From Erysipelothrix tonsillarum DSM 14972 (GTDB taxonomy: Bacteria > Bacillota_I > Bacilli_A > Erysipelotrichales > Erysipelotrichaceae), in the NCBI RefSeq assembly GCF_000373785.1, contig NZ_KB892377.1, positions 62,001 through 126,000 of the forward strand: 64,000 nucleotides of DNA, given 5' to 3'. This document shows, one piece after another, positions 44,271 through 54,565 of the stretch (its first letter is position 1; each line of letters opens with the position of its first letter). Under the pieces are notes generated by a model. The model did no database searches. It saw nothing but the letters and a program-made list of their open reading frames with translations, and had not been told where the DNA came from. The position numbers and the translations under genes were made by a program.

Positions 44271-44537
44271 ATGTTATCAAAATCAGAAAAACAAGCAATC
44301 ATGACTCAATATGCACGTCATGAAGGCGATACAGGTTCAGCAGAAGTTCAAGTAGCTGTTCTTACAGCAGAAATTAACTTGCTTACAGAACACATGAAAG
44401 TACACAAAAAAGATTTCCATTCAAACCGTGGACTTCTTAAAAAAGTTGGACGTCGTCGTAACTTATTGACTTACCTACGTAACGAAGATATTAACCGTTA
44501 CCGTGAATTAATCACAAGTTTAGGATTAAGAAAATAA
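44271..44537 (+). CDS. rpsO: 30S ribosomal protein S15
   Basis: Protein of 88 aa with the usual central signature ([35 protein letters not shown] in parts) and RRNLLTYL near the end. Binds the 16S central domain. Followed by its own terminator and then pnp, a widely conserved order. RBS TTAGGAGG. Confidence 0.97.
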   Translation: MLSKSEKQAIMTQYARHEGDTGSAEVQVAVLTAEINLLTEHMKVHKKDFHSNRGLLKKVGRRRNLLTYLRNEDINRYRELITSLGLRK

Positions 44538-44548
44538 TAAAAAACATT

Positions 44549-44574
44549 AAAAGGAGCGAATGCTCCTTTTTTGT
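44549..44574 (+). terminator. rpsO terminator
   Basis: AAAAGGAGC (44549-44557)/GCTCCTTTT (44562-44570) plus T run. Confidence 0.88.
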
Positions 44575-44596
44575 TATATCAAATACGTATAGAATG

Positions 44597-44605
44597 TGTT
44601 AAAAT
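44597..44605 (+). promoter_or_regulatory. Extended -10 promoter of pnp
   Basis: TGtTAAAAT, identical to the glmS promoter core. Confidence 0.45.
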
Positions 44606-44629
44606 TGAATAAGATATTGAGGTGAATCT

Positions 44630-46780
44630 ATGAACAAGAGAGTATTTGAATTAGATTTTTGTGGAAAAAATCTAAAAGTTGAAACGGGTGAATTAGCGAA
44701 ACAGGCTGGTGGGTCTGTTTTAGTGCGTTATGAAGACACAGCAGTGCTTTCAGCTGCAACAGCAAGTAAGAAAGCGAAGGACATCGACTTCTTCCCTCTT
44801 ACAGTTACATATGAGGAAAAATTGTATTCAGTTGGAAAGATTCCAGGTGGGTTTTTACGTCGTGAAGGTCGTCCAAGTGAGCATGCTACATTAACATCAC
44901 GCTTAATTGACCGTACAATTCGTCCACTTTTTGCGGAAGGATTCCGTAATGAAGTGCAAGTTGTGAATACGGTATTATCTGTAGATCAAGACAGTGCACC
45001 AGATATGGCTGCAATGTTTGGGGCATCATTGTCCTTAATGGTTTCTGACATTCCTTTTGAAGGTCCAATTGCGGGCGTTACAGTGGGTTATATTGATGAG
45101 ACGTTTGTTATTAACCCAACACTTGAAGAACAAGCAAAATCGAAGATGCACTTAATTGTTGCTGGAACAAAAGATGCCATCAACATGGTTGAAGCAGGTG
45201 CTGAAGAAGTATCTGAAGAACTTATGCTTGAAGCAATGTTATTCGGTCATGAATGGATTCAACGTCTTTGCGAATTCCAAATTGAAATTGCTCGCGAAGT
45301 AGCAAAAGAAAAAATGGAAGTAGCGTTGTATGAAGTTCCAACGGAAATCCTTGAAGAAGTTGAAGCGCTTGTAGGTAAAGATTTACGCGCAGCTGTAGCG
45401 ATTCACGAGAAGCTAAAACGTTATGGCATGATTGATGAATTAGAAGAAAAAGCAGTCTTGCATTTTGAAGCTAAAGAATATGAATCAGAATCTGCAAAAG
45501 CAAAAACAGTGAAATACGTTAAAGAAGTAACTCACGGTATGGTTGCTGACGAAGTACGTCGTTTGATTTCAATCGAAAAAATTCGTCCTGACGGTCGTGC
45601 TGTTGATGAAGTTCGCCCATTGAATGTTCAAATTGACTTGCTCAATCGCGTTCATGGAAGTGGATTATTCACACGTGGTGAAACTCAAGTGCTATCGGTA
45701 TGTACATTAGGTGCCATGGCAGATACACAAATTATTGATGATTTATCCGATGTAGATTCAAAACGTTTCTTACATCACTATAATTTCCCACCATACAGTG
45801 TTGGTGAAACCGGACGTATGGGTGCTCCTGGTCGTCGTGAAATCGGACATGGTGCTCTTGGTGAACGTGCATTATCCTATGTTATTCCTTCAGAAGAGGA
45901 ATTCCCATATACAATTCGTTTAGTGGCTGAAGTTCTTGAATCTAATGGATCTTCATCACAAGCAAGTATTTGTGCTGGGTCCCTAGCGCTGATGGCAGCA
46001 GGGGTTCCTGTTAAAGCTGCAGTGAGTGGTATCGCAATGGGTCTTGTTCAATATGGTGATGACTATACGATTCTAACGGATATTCAAGGTATGGAAGATC
46101 ATTTTGGCGATATGGACTTTAAAGTTGCAGGAACTAAGAATGGTATTACTGCACTTCAAATGGATATTAAAATCAAAGGACTTTCAGAACAAATCTTACG
46201 TGAAGCTTTAGCACAAGCTAAAAAAGGTCGTGCTGAAATGATGGCCGCAATGGATGAAGTGATTTCAGAACCACGTACATTCGTTGGTGAATATGCACCT
46301 AAGATTGCGCAAATGAATATTAAACCGGATAAAATCCGCGATGTTATTGGTGCTGGTGGAAAAATTATCAACCAAATTATCGAAGAATGTAATGATGTTA
46401 AAATCGACATTGAAGATGATGGTCGTGTTGTAATTTATCATACAGACCAAGCTGCAATCAACAAAGCAAAAGCAATGATTGAAAATATTGTTCGTGTTGC
46501 TGAAGTTGGTGAAGTTTATGATGCGAAAGTTGTCCGTATCGAGAAATTTGGAGCATTTGTAAACTTATTCCAAGGTACAGATGCATTACTCCATGTTTCA
46601 AAAATGGATCACAAACGTGTTGAAAAACCTGAAGATATTGTTAAACTGGGTGACATCGTTAAAGTTAAAGTTATGGAAATTGATGAAAAGGGTCGTGTAA
46701 ATGTTTCTCGTAAAGCATTATTACCGAAACCTGAAGTTAAAAAAGAAGAAGTAAAAGAAGAACCAAAAGTAGAACAATAA
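44630..46780 (+). CDS. pnp: Polyribonucleotide nucleotidyltransferase
   Basis: Phosphorolytic 3'-5' exoribonuclease of 716 aa. Two RNase PH domains (first with [21 protein letters not shown]; second with [13 protein letters not shown] and [16 protein letters not shown]). C-terminal KH ([11 protein letters not shown]) and S1 domains ([16 protein letters not shown]). The acidic/basic tail is short. Core mRNA decay enzyme. Confidence 0.97.
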   Translation: MNKRVFELDFCGKNLKVETGELAKQAGGSVLVRYEDTAVLSAATASKKAKDIDFFPLTVTYEEKLYSVGKIPGGFLRREGRPSEHATLTSRLIDRTIRPLFAEGFRNEVQVVNTVLSVDQDSAPDMAAMFGASLSLMVSDIPFEGPIAGVTVGYIDETFVINPTLEEQAKSKMHLIVAGTKDAINMVEAGAEEVSEELMLEAMLFGHEWIQRLCEFQIEIAREVAKEKMEVALYEVPTEILEEVEALVGKDLRAAVAIHEKLKRYGMIDELEEKAVLHFEAKEYESESAKAKTVKYVKEVTHGMVADEVRRLISIEKIRPDGRAVDEVRPLNVQIDLLNRVHGSGLFTRGETQVLSVCTLGAMADTQIIDDLSDVDSKRFLHHYNFPPYSVGETGRMGAPGRREIGHGALGERALSYVIPSEEEFPYTIRLVAEVLESNGSSSQASICAGSLALMAAGVPVKAAVSGIAMGLVQYGDDYTILTDIQGMEDHFGDMDFKVAGTKNGITALQMDIKIKGLSEQILREALAQAKKGRAEMMAAMDEVISEPRTFVGEYAPKIAQMNIKPDKIRDVIGAGGKIINQIIEECNDVKIDIEDDGRVVIYHTDQAAINKAKAMIENIVRVAEVGEVYDAKVVRIEKFGAFVNLFQGTDALLHVSKMDHKRVEKPEDIVKLGDIVKVKVMEIDEKGRVNVSRKALLPKPEVKKEEVKEEPKVEQ

Positions 46781-46789
46781 ATACTAAAC

Positions 46790-46823
46790 AAAAAGGCGTC
46801 GATAATAATTATCGATGCCTTTT
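46790..46823. terminator. pnp terminator
   Basis: AAAAAGGCgTCGATAAT pairs with ATTATCGAtGCCTTTTT, followed by T; also serves the convergent HIT gene. Confidence 0.88.
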
Positions 46824-46833
46824 TTGAGGATAT

Positions 46834-47228
46834 TTAGTTTGACTTAAGAAATTCTTGGTAGACCAATTCGATATCAAGGTTGTTTTCTAATGGTGCAAAT
46901 TTCAACTCGTGTTCATTGTAGCGGGGAAGCACATGCACATGGTAATGAGGAACGGTTTGACCACTCACTTCATTTGCATTGGTTAGAATGTTAACGCCTG
47001 ATGCACCGAATGTTTGCATAAGTTGGTGCGAAAGTGTTTGTGCAACACAGTTAACCTTAGCCACAACCTCAGGCGTAGCTGTTAAGACCGATTCTGTCGC
47101 AATCTTAGGTACTACTAGAGTGTGACCTTCGTGGCTTGTGAGATGTCTAAAAAGGCTATCACATCCTCATCTTCCCAAATAATTTTTGCAGGGATCTCCC
47201 GGTTGATAATTTTTTCAAATAATGTCAT
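46834..47228 (-). pseudogene. HIT family protein with single-base frameshift
   Basis: Starting at the ATG after AGGAGGTCGA, the minus strand codes for a HIT protein (FEKIINREIPAKIIWEDED) to about residue 34, then a TAG follows shortly. Reading resumes in another frame with TLVVPKIATES and the intact HxHxH motif PHYHVHVLP. Inserting one G at about 47127-47128 (AAGG to AAGGG) restores GHTLVVPK and a full 131-aa protein. It is a nucleotide hydrolase of the Hit/Fhit type. Either an inactivating indel, slippage site or sequencing error. Confidence 0.85.
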
Positions 47229-47260
47229 AATCGACCTCCTTTAGAGCAATTATAGCATAG

Positions 47261-47287
47261 AAAAAGACGCTTACTTAGCGTCTTTTT
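47261..47287 (-). terminator. Terminator of the PrsA-like pair
   Basis: AAAAAGACGCT (47261-47271)/AGCGTCTTTTT (47277-47287); overlaps the stop codon of the last gene. Confidence 0.85.
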
Positions 47288-48146
47288 CCTTTTGGATATT
47301 TAAATATTGTGGGAATTTTTCTGCGACTGCGTCATAAACGTCTTTGTCGTAAATTGTAAATCCATTGTCAACAAAGAGTTGAGCAAGGTATTTGTTCACA
47401 ATATCTTTGGATCCGATAAATGCTTCAATTGTTTCATCTTGGTATCGATTTGCATCGATTTCAATAACTTGAACAATGTACTTACTGTCATCACTTGCGT
47501 CGCTGAGGACACCTGATAATGTTGGTTCAGTAGCATTCTTTAGTACTTCTGAAATTTCTTGAGGATATTGCACAGATTTTAATAAGTGAACTTTAGCACT
47601 TCCATCATATGGAGAGCCCGTTACTTTGTAATCTTTAGCGATATCATCAAAATTTTCACCCGCTTTAATTTTTTCAAGTGCTTCATCTGCTTTTTCTTGA
47701 TTTTCTACTTGAAGAATACGAGCTTTACGTGGTGCGTTTTCGGTTGTTAATGCTTCGAAATCTGTCACCATTTTTTCTTTTAATAAATGTGTCATTTTTA
47801 ATTCAGGGTATACAGTTTGAGCCATAAAGGTATCAACACTGTCATATCCACTTTGTTTCAATCGTTCTTCGAGTTGATCTCCGAAGACTTCTTTGATTTC
47901 CGCAAGACGTTTGTCTGCTTCTTCTTTCACATCTTCATCAGATACATTTTCTGTGATTTTATTTTGCGCTGACTTAATGACTGTCATACCGCCATCGCTG
48001 AGTTTCATCACGTCGAAGAGACGTTTAGAAGTTACTTTTTCACTTCCAACTGAGAATACTTCATCATCAGTAGAAATGGTTGCACGTGCATCACTACATC
48101 CTGCAAGAACGAGTAATGCGAGTAGTGAAACTAGAAGTTTTTTCAT
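47271..48146 (-). CDS. PrsA-like lipoprotein foldase, divergent
   Basis: Lipoprotein of 291 aa with signal peptide and lipobox LAGC (Cys17). SurA/PrsA-like N-terminal helical region; the central segment at about 145-225 (PRKARILQVENQEKADEALEK) resembles a parvulin domain but lacks clear catalytic residues, so isomerase activity is doubtful. It starts on the stop of the adjacent gene (TAATG). Acts outside the membrane in folding of exported proteins. Confidence 0.8.
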   Translation of the reverse strand: MKKLLVSLLALLVLAGCSDARATISTDDEVFSVGSEKVTSKRLFDVMKLSDGGMTVIKSAQNKITENVSDEDVKEEADKRLAEIKEVFGDQLEERLKQSGYDSVDTFMAQTVYPELKMTHLLKEKMVTDFEALTTENAPRKARILQVENQEKADEALEKIKAGENFDDIAKDYKVTGSPYDGSAKVHLLKSVQYPQEISEVLKNATEPTLSGVLSDASDDSKYIVQVIEIDANRYQDETIEAFIGSKDIVNKYLAQLFVDNGFTIYDKDVYDAVAEKFPQYLNIQKEKDAK

Positions 48147-49114
48147 TATTGATTACCTCCTAGACCCATAAATGCCATTAAATCTGCTTTAACGTTTTCG
48201 TCTGCAAATTTGATATCTAAGCCTTCTGCTTTTTCCCAGATTGCTTGATATTGGATTTTAGGATTATTTGTTGAAATTGCTTTTAAGAAATCTTTATCAT
48301 ATTTGATTTCTTCGAAAGAGTCTTGTTGAACTGTAATGCGATGACGACCGTATTGTGAAGTAACCCACCCAGTTGTTTCACCCTTCTTGATACTTGTTGC
48401 TCCTTCAATGAATTCAGGAACTAAACTTGATGTTTTATCCATGTATCCGAGTAAACCACCATTTTGGGCAGTTCCATCATCGGAAAATTCCATAGCAACA
48501 TCACTAAAAGCTTTACCCTCTTTTAACGCTGCATCAATTTTTTCCATCTTAGCTGATTCTTCAGCAGTAGGATTTTTTGAATCGTCCATCTTGACAAGGA
48601 TGTGACTTACAACACGAGGTTGTTTTTCTTCGACAAATGCTTTCGCATATTGATCGTAGTTTGCTTCAAGGTAATCTCCTAAAATGACATCAAGTTTATT
48701 TGAGTTTTCATAAAACTTGTTCATTTCATCAACACCTGTATAGCCTAAAGAAACAAGAGCTTTATTCAATTGTTCTAGTCCAGCTGCTCCATTTTGAGCA
48801 GATACATTAGTTTTAACTGTTTCAGCTTCTTCTTTAGATTTCTTTACAATGTCTTCTGTGGTTTCCATTGAATCTAATACAGCACGTTCAAATAATTTAT
48901 AAATTTCAGCTGTGCCTTTTGATTCGAAGAGTTCATCATAGTATGCATCTGCAGTATAATCGCTCCCGGCAACCTCATATATTACATCTTTACCGTCTAC
49001 TTTTTTACCGCTCAAAACAGCGTTCATCTGTTCTTTAGTAAAATACCCGATACCGACAATCAGTACCAAACCTATAACGACGACAAACCAATATTTTTTT
49101 AAATTGTCAATCAT
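48146..49114 (-). CDS. prsA: Membrane-anchored parvulin-type peptidyl-prolyl isomerase (PrsA-like)
   Basis: Protein of 322 aa with an N-terminal membrane helix (YWFVVVIGLVLIVGIGYF) rather than a lipobox. The parvulin (PpiC) domain at about 170-265 is well conserved (RVVSHILVKM, FSDVAMEFSDD, GGLLGYM, VTSQYGRHRITV). Folding factor for secreted proteins. First gene of a two-gene unit. RBS AGGAGG. Confidence 0.85.
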   Translation of the reverse strand: MIDNLKKYWFVVVIGLVLIVGIGYFTKEQMNAVLSGKKVDGKDVIYEVAGSDYTADAYYDELFESKGTAEIYKLFERAVLDSMETTEDIVKKSKEEAETVKTNVSAQNGAAGLEQLNKALVSLGYTGVDEMNKFYENSNKLDVILGDYLEANYDQYAKAFVEEKQPRVVSHILVKMDDSKNPTAEESAKMEKIDAALKEGKAFSDVAMEFSDDGTAQNGGLLGYMDKTSSLVPEFIEGATSIKKGETTGWVTSQYGRHRITVQQDSFEEIKYDKDFLKAISTNNPKIQYQAIWEKAEGLDIKFADENVKADLMAFMGLGGNQ

Positions 49115-49220
49115 TACAATCCTCCTTTTGTCTCATTAATTATAGGTTATTTGAGGGGTCAATGCAACACGTAGTGAATACGTTTCGTGAGCGAAGGTCC
49201 CCTTATTGAGATTAATCTTG

Positions 49221-49229
49221 TGCTATAAT
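49221..49229 (+). promoter_or_regulatory. Extended -10 promoter of the suf operon
   Basis: TGcTATAAT, about 37 bp before sufC. No good -35 at 17 bp. Confidence 0.5.
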
Positions 49230-49265
49230 ATATTAATTAAGATAGAAGTAGAGGAAAGTGATATT

Positions 49266-50075
49266 ATGGCACAATTAAGAATTGAAAACTTACATGTATC
49301 AATTGAAGGGAAAGAAATACTCAAAGGGGTTGATTTAATCGTTAATGAAAATGAAATTCATGCGATTATGGGGCCCAACGGAAACGGAAAATCTACGCTT
49401 TTATCTGCAATTATGGGTCACCCGCGTTATGAGGTGACTGAAGGATCCGTTTTTATCGATGATATAAATGTATTAGAACTAGAAGTAGATGAGCGCAGCA
49501 AACTTGGCTTGTTTTTAGGAATGCAATACCCTCAAGAAGTATCTGGAGTTACAAATTCAGATTTCTTAAAATCGGCGTTAAATGCTCGCCGTGAGACTCC
49601 CATTGGACTTTTTGAATTTGTGAAATCCATGGAAGGGAGCATCGAACGATTAAAAATGAAAGAAGATTTAGCGCACCGTTTTTTAAATGAAGGATTCAGT
49701 GGTGGTGAGAAAAAACGGAATGAAATCTTACAAATGATTATGCTTGAACCGCGTTTTGCAATGCTTGATGAAATTGACTCAGGATTAGATATTGATGCAT
49801 TGGGTTTGGTTGCACGTGTTTTAAAAGAAGAACAAGAAAAACAAAAAATGGGTTTGATAATTGTAAGTCATTATGAGCGCTTCTTTGAATTAATCCAACC
49901 TACACATACCCACATCATGATGGATGGGCGCATTGTGTTAAGTTCAGATGAGACGCTTGTCACCAAAATTGATCGTGAAGGTTATGACTGGATTGATGCA
50001 AACGTTAAAAAGGATGCTAAGCGTCCGACAGTATTGGGAACATGCGCAATTCGTGATGCAGTGGGTGAAAAATAA
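49266..50075 (+). CDS. sufC: Fe-S cluster assembly ATPase SufC
   Basis: ABC-type ATPase of 269 aa (start at the ATG giving MAQLRIENL, after GAGGAAAG). Walker A GPNGNGKST, signature FSGGEKKRNE and Walker B AMLDEIDSGLD. Energises the SufBCD scaffold. First gene of sufCDSUB; overlaps sufD by one base (TAATG). Confidence 0.96.
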   Translation: MAQLRIENLHVSIEGKEILKGVDLIVNENEIHAIMGPNGNGKSTLLSAIMGHPRYEVTEGSVFIDDINVLELEVDERSKLGLFLGMQYPQEVSGVTNSDFLKSALNARRETPIGLFEFVKSMEGSIERLKMKEDLAHRFLNEGFSGGEKKRNEILQMIMLEPRFAMLDEIDSGLDIDALGLVARVLKEEQEKQKMGLIIVSHYERFFELIQPTHTHIMMDGRIVLSSDETLVTKIDREGYDWIDANVKKDAKRPTVLGTCAIRDAVGEK

Positions 50076-50875
50076 TGACGATAACACGCTATACACTGAC
50101 AGAAGTGATGAATCCTATCACGCTTAATGTTGAAGGTGAAGCTTCCGTAGAAATCACCATTCCCAAACATTCTGTTGGAACCCTTTATATTGTTGCGCAA
50201 GGTCAGGGAACCCTAAACTTAACAATAGAGGTTGAAGCTAATGCGAACTATAAGTATCTTTGGATTAACCAAAGTGACAAAGAACTTGTTGTTCATGAAC
50301 ACATTATACTCAATGAAAACGCACATCTTATTGCCAATTATGGTGAGATGAGTCGCGGGAATCATCGTAAGTATACGCATCTTGAATATCGAGGAATCGG
50401 GAGCCATTGTGAATTTAAAGGAGCAATCATCGCCTTTAACCACCTAAAATGGACCATTAAAGCTGACCATCAAGCTCGTAAAAGTTATGCGATGGTTGAA
50501 TGCAATGCCATTGTGCTCAATCAGGGAACTTTGAATCTTGAGGTGATTGGAAGCATTTCAAAAGGAAATTCCGGTTCGGAAACTCATCAAATGAGCCGCA
50601 TTATGAACCTTGGGGAAGAAGTTCATGGTGTTGTTTATCCAATGCTTCTTATTGATGAAAATGATGTGGCAGCGTCCCACGCGGCATCTGTCGGACAACC
50701 TAATGAAGAACATGTATATTATCTCCAGTCAAGGGGACTAACCCGCGATGATGCCTTGCGTCTTATTATTATGGGATACCTCATGCCGATCGTCGATGCA
50801 ATCGATGATGAAGCGATTCAAAAACAATTAACGGAAGAAATTACGGAGAAGGTGAATACACAATGGATTCAATAA
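50075..50875 (+). CDS. sufD: Fe-S cluster assembly protein SufD
   Basis: Protein of 266 aa, shorter than the 400+ aa of many SufD, with the beta-helix core (NLTIEVEANANYKYLW) and C-terminal segment SHAASVGQPNEEHVYYLQSRGLTRDDALRLIIMGYL. Scaffold partner of SufB. It overlaps sufS by 13 bp. Confidence 0.9.
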   Translation: MTITRYTLTEVMNPITLNVEGEASVEITIPKHSVGTLYIVAQGQGTLNLTIEVEANANYKYLWINQSDKELVVHEHIILNENAHLIANYGEMSRGNHRKYTHLEYRGIGSHCEFKGAIIAFNHLKWTIKADHQARKSYAMVECNAIVLNQGTLNLEVIGSISKGNSGSETHQMSRIMNLGEEVHGVVYPMLLIDENDVAASHAASVGQPNEEHVYYLQSRGLTRDDALRLIIMGYLMPIVDAIDDEAIQKQLTEEITEKVNTQWIQ

Positions 50876-52074
50876 AAAAAGATTTTCCTTTTTTCAAGCA
50901 CCATCCGGATGTAAGTTATCTTGATAACGCAGCGACGGCATTGAAACCACAATGCGTCATTGATGCAGTTGTCGATTATTATGAGCGATTAAGCTCAAAT
51001 ATTCATCGCGGAGATTACGATACGTCCTTGGAAACAAGTGAAGCTTATGAAGCAGTTCGAAGCAAAACTGCTGCATTTATTCAAGCAACGAAAGAATCAA
51101 TTATCTTTACTTCTGGTGCAAGTGAATCGTTAAATCTTGTTGCAAGTGGATATGCTAAGTATTATTTAAAAAAAGGTGATGTTGTACTACTCAATCAAGC
51201 AGAGCATGCTTCAAATATTCTTCCATGGTACGCACTTGCGCAGGAAATTGGGTTTAAAGTGGAGTTTGTCTCCTTAAATGAAGAAGGATACATTACGTTG
51301 GAGATGTTAGAACAAGCATTTCATAAAGATGTTAAACTGGTTTCGATGGCACATGTGTCCAATGTTTTAGGTTATGTTAACGATATAAAGACCTTTGCAC
51401 GATTTGCGCACGATCATGGAGCCTTGTTTTGTCTAGATGCGGCCCAGTCAATTGGTCATATGCGAATTGATGTGAATGATCTTGATGTTGATTTTATGGC
51501 GTTTTCGGCTCATAAAATGCTCGGTCCAACAGGAGTGGGTGTCCTCTATGCAAAACCAGAGATACTGAATAAAATGAATCCTATTGCTCATGGTGGCGGT
51601 AGCAACATTCGTTTTGATGCATGTGGTATGGTTGAACTCAAGTCAGGCCCTGCAAAATTTGAAGCGGGAACCCCTAATATAGAGGGTGTGCTGGGCTTCG
51701 GTGCTGCCCTTGATTACTTAAATGATTTTGGTATGGATCGAATTCACAGCCTTATCAAGCCACTTCATCAGCGTGCCCTGGAAGCAATGCAGAACATGGA
51801 CCACATTGTAGTTTATAATCAACAGGCTGATATGGGCTTAATAACCTTCAGCGTTAAAAATATTTTTGCCCAAGACGTCGCGGCATATTTAAATCGCGAA
51901 GGTATTAGTGTACGTTCAGGCGAACATTGTGCCAAGCTCATAAATGGGGCTTTAAATATGGAAAAAAGTGTCCGCATCTCGTTTTACTTCTATAATACCG
52001 ATGCAGATGTTACCAAACTGATTAATGCTTTAGAAACGATTACACTTGAAAAGTGTATTGACCTTTATTTATAG
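50863..52074 (+). CDS. sufS: Cysteine desulfurase SufS
   Basis: Class V PLP enzyme of 403 aa: DNAATALKP start, TSGASESLNLVA, SHVSNVLG-like (AHVSNVLGYV), PLP Lys in FSAHKMLGPTG and active Cys in RSGEHCAKL. Provides sulfur to SufU. Group II desulfurase, distinct from the IscS-type enzyme at 61799. Confidence 0.95.
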   Translation: MDSIKKDFPFFKHHPDVSYLDNAATALKPQCVIDAVVDYYERLSSNIHRGDYDTSLETSEAYEAVRSKTAAFIQATKESIIFTSGASESLNLVASGYAKYYLKKGDVVLLNQAEHASNILPWYALAQEIGFKVEFVSLNEEGYITLEMLEQAFHKDVKLVSMAHVSNVLGYVNDIKTFARFAHDHGALFCLDAAQSIGHMRIDVNDLDVDFMAFSAHKMLGPTGVGVLYAKPEILNKMNPIAHGGGSNIRFDACGMVELKSGPAKFEAGTPNIEGVLGFGAALDYLNDFGMDRIHSLIKPLHQRALEAMQNMDHIVVYNQQADMGLITFSVKNIFAQDVAAYLNREGISVRSGEHCAKLINGALNMEKSVRISFYFYNTDADVTKLINALETITLEKCIDLYL

Positions 52075-52089
52075 ATTTGGAGTGATAAG

Positions 52090-52530
52090 ATGAATTATTT
52101 TGAAGACCCCCGATTTCTTCGTCAGTTGATTATGGATCATTATGAAAATCCACGCAATAAACGTACCGAAGAGACCTATGCGAAAAAACGGGTAAGCACC
52201 GATTCGTGTATTGACGATTTAACAATCCAGGCTTGTGTAAAAAACGGCGTTATTGAGGATGTCTGTTTTGATGGCCAAGCGTGTACAATCGCTACCTCAG
52301 CAGCCTCAATTATGACAGAACTTGTAAAAGGGAAAACAGTAGCGGAAGCTGAAGCAATCATAGCGGAGTATAATCGTATGATTCATTTAGAATCGTTTGA
52401 TGAGACACTTTTGCAAGAAGCCGTTGCTTTTAAAAATGTTGGGCGTCAAGCCAATCGTATAACCTGCGCAACCCTTGGATGGCGTGGGCTTACGGATATA
52501 ATTGAAGAAAGTAGGGAAAACGATGAGTGA
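52090..52530 (+). CDS. sufU: SufU zinc-dependent sulfurtransferase
   Basis: Protein of 146 aa. Zn/sulfur residues are visible: Cys in TDSCIDD with the neighbouring Asp, Cys in [14 protein letters not shown], and Cys in ITCATLGW. Accepts persulfide from SufS; typical of Gram-positive SUF operons. The stop overlaps sufB by 8 bp. Confidence 0.94.
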   Translation: MNYFEDPRFLRQLIMDHYENPRNKRTEETYAKKRVSTDSCIDDLTIQACVKNGVIEDVCFDGQACTIATSAASIMTELVKGKTVAEAEAIIAEYNRMIHLESFDETLLQEAVAFKNVGRQANRITCATLGWRGLTDIIEESRENDE

Positions 52531-53938
52531 AGAAAAAATTGATGATCGTGACCGATTACCGAATGAAGAGTATCAGTACGGATTTCATGATGATGTAGCG
52601 AGTGTTGTTGCATTTGATAAAGGCTTGAATGAAGCTGTTGTAAGAGAAATATCACGCCTTAAAAACGAACCCGAATGGATGCTGGAAATTCGTTTAAAAG
52701 CTTATCAATCCTTTGTCGAGCAAGCGATGCCGACATGGGGCGCAGATCTTTCAAACATCAATTTTGAAGAGTATATCTACTTTCTTCGCGCTAGTGATCA
52801 AGTGGAACGAAGTTGGGATGATGTTCCTGAGGACATCCGTAATACTTTTGATCGACTTGGTATTCCAGAAGCAGAAGCAAAGTATCTTTCAGGGGTTGCG
52901 ACCCAGTATGACTCAGAGGTTGTTTATGCAAGCATGCTACAAGAAGTATCCTCGAAAGGGGTCCTCTTTTTTGACATGGATACAGGACTACGAGATTATC
53001 CGGAAATTGTGCAAAAATATTTCGGAACGCTTGTGCCCTACGACGATAACAAATTTGCCGCGTTAAATACTGCCGTTTGGTCAGGTGGGTCGTTTATCTA
53101 TATTCCTAAAGGCGTCACGTTGGATAAACCCTTACAATCTTACTTTAGAATTAATGCGGAACAAATGGGACAATTTGAGCGCACTTTAATAATTGTTGAT
53201 GAAGGTGCGGATGTGCATTATGTTGAGGGGTGTACGGCACCTATATACAAAAAAGATGCCATGCATGCTGCGGTTGTAGAGATTTTTGTTCATGAGAATG
53301 CAAAATGTCGATATACAACCATTCAAAACTGGTCATCAAATGTTTACAACCTTGTAACCAAACGGGCGCAAGTTGGAGCACATGGGATGATGGAATGGAT
53401 AGATGGAAACATTGGAGCCTATATTACGATGAAATATCCATCGTGTGTATTAATTGGTGAATATGCAAAAGGCATGACAATTTCCATTGCGGTAGCTGGA
53501 AAAAATCAATGGCAAGATGCAGGCGCGAAGATGATACATAAAGCACCGAATACTCAAAGCACAATTATTTCTAAATCAGTTTCCCGAAATGGTGGTACCG
53601 TCAATTATCGGGGCGTTGTTCACCATGATAAAAATGCACGGAATGCTAAAACCAAAATCGAGTGTGATACATTAATTCTTGATCAATTATCAATGAGTGA
53701 TACCATGCCTGTAAATATTGTAGATACCAATGCATCCATTATTGAACATGAAGCACGTGTATCGAAAATATCGGAAGAAGAACTGTTTTACCTTATGAGT
53801 CGTGGTCTAAGCGAAGAACAGGCGTCTGAAACAATCATAATGGGGTTCCTTGAACCCTTTACACGTGAACTTCCGATGGAGTATGCGGTAGAGTTAAATC
53901 AACTCATGAAAATGGAAATGGAAGGCTCCGTTGGATAA
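52523..53938 (+). CDS. sufB: Fe-S cluster assembly protein SufB
   Basis: Scaffold of 471 aa (ATG at 52523 inside the sufU end; upstream 52502 not supported). Conserved [30 protein letters not shown]-like ([15 protein letters not shown]), [11 protein letters not shown] and C-terminal [11 protein letters not shown]. Builds the 4Fe-4S cluster with SufC and SufD. Confidence 0.96.
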   Translation: MSEEKIDDRDRLPNEEYQYGFHDDVASVVAFDKGLNEAVVREISRLKNEPEWMLEIRLKAYQSFVEQAMPTWGADLSNINFEEYIYFLRASDQVERSWDDVPEDIRNTFDRLGIPEAEAKYLSGVATQYDSEVVYASMLQEVSSKGVLFFDMDTGLRDYPEIVQKYFGTLVPYDDNKFAALNTAVWSGGSFIYIPKGVTLDKPLQSYFRINAEQMGQFERTLIIVDEGADVHYVEGCTAPIYKKDAMHAAVVEIFVHENAKCRYTTIQNWSSNVYNLVTKRAQVGAHGMMEWIDGNIGAYITMKYPSCVLIGEYAKGMTISIAVAGKNQWQDAGAKMIHKAPNTQSTIISKSVSRNGGTVNYRGVVHHDKNARNAKTKIECDTLILDQLSMSDTMPVNIVDTNASIIEHEARVSKISEEELFYLMSRGLSEEQASETIIMGFLEPFTRELPMEYAVELNQLMKMEMEGSVG

Positions 53939-54485
53939 AAAAACACTCGCTCAGGGTGCCTTAGAGAAGCGCAAACAGTATGATGTACTGACGCGTGCTC
54001 CTTGGGATAAAGCGATTCATGATGCGGTATTAGATCGACTCGAAGGCCATCATGTTATCGCACTCTATGCTGCCTTTAATCATGAAGTAGATACCTATGG
54101 TATTATGGAAACGTTGTTTTGGGATGCGAAGTATACCTTGTGTTTACCGAAAGTTGAAGATCATGATATGCATTTTTATAAAATATCGAATTTTAACCAA
54201 CTTGAACCGAGTAAAATGGGAATTTTGGAACCCATCACTGAAGAACGTATTGATCCACATTTGATTGATGTGATGATCATTCCAATGCTTGCCTTTAATC
54301 AAAAAGGATATCGGGTTGGTTATGGTGGTGGCTACTATGACCGTTATCTTGCCAATGCGAATCCATTGAAAATGGGCATTGCCTATTCCTTTCAAGAAAC
54401 GCATGTTGATTTTCAAGAAACGCATGATATTCCTTGTGACGTAATCATTACGGACCAGCACGTTATTAACCCTAATTTGATTTAG
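53931..54485 (+). CDS. fthC: 5-formyltetrahydrofolate cyclo-ligase
   Basis: Protein of 184 aa beginning at a TTG that overlaps the sufB stop by 8 bp. The ATP-grasp-independent family motif [11 protein letters not shown] (near 125-135) is present. Recycles 5-formyl-THF to methenyl-THF for one-carbon metabolism. Its coupling with suf is unusual but it may just share the transcript. Confidence 0.9.
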   Translation: MDKKTLAQGALEKRKQYDVLTRAPWDKAIHDAVLDRLEGHHVIALYAAFNHEVDTYGIMETLFWDAKYTLCLPKVEDHDMHFYKISNFNQLEPSKMGILEPITEERIDPHLIDVMIIPMLAFNQKGYRVGYGGGYYDRYLANANPLKMGIAYSFQETHVDFQETHDIPCDVIITDQHVINPNLI

Positions 54486-54495
54486 GGTTTTTTTT
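54468..54495 (+). terminator. suf-fthC terminator
   Basis: AACCCTAA (54468-54475)/TTAGGGTT (54482-54489) then eight T; overlaps the fthC stop. Confidence 0.88.
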
Positions 54496-54529
54496 ACCCT
54501 TATTTGTATGGGTTATTTAAGAAATTAAA

Positions 54530-54538
54530 TGATATAAT
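54530..54538 (+). promoter_or_regulatory. Extended -10 promoter
   Basis: TGaTATAAT, 28 bp before the MFS gene. Confidence 0.55.
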
Positions 54539-54565
54539 GAGAAATATAATATATGAGGTAAAGAC

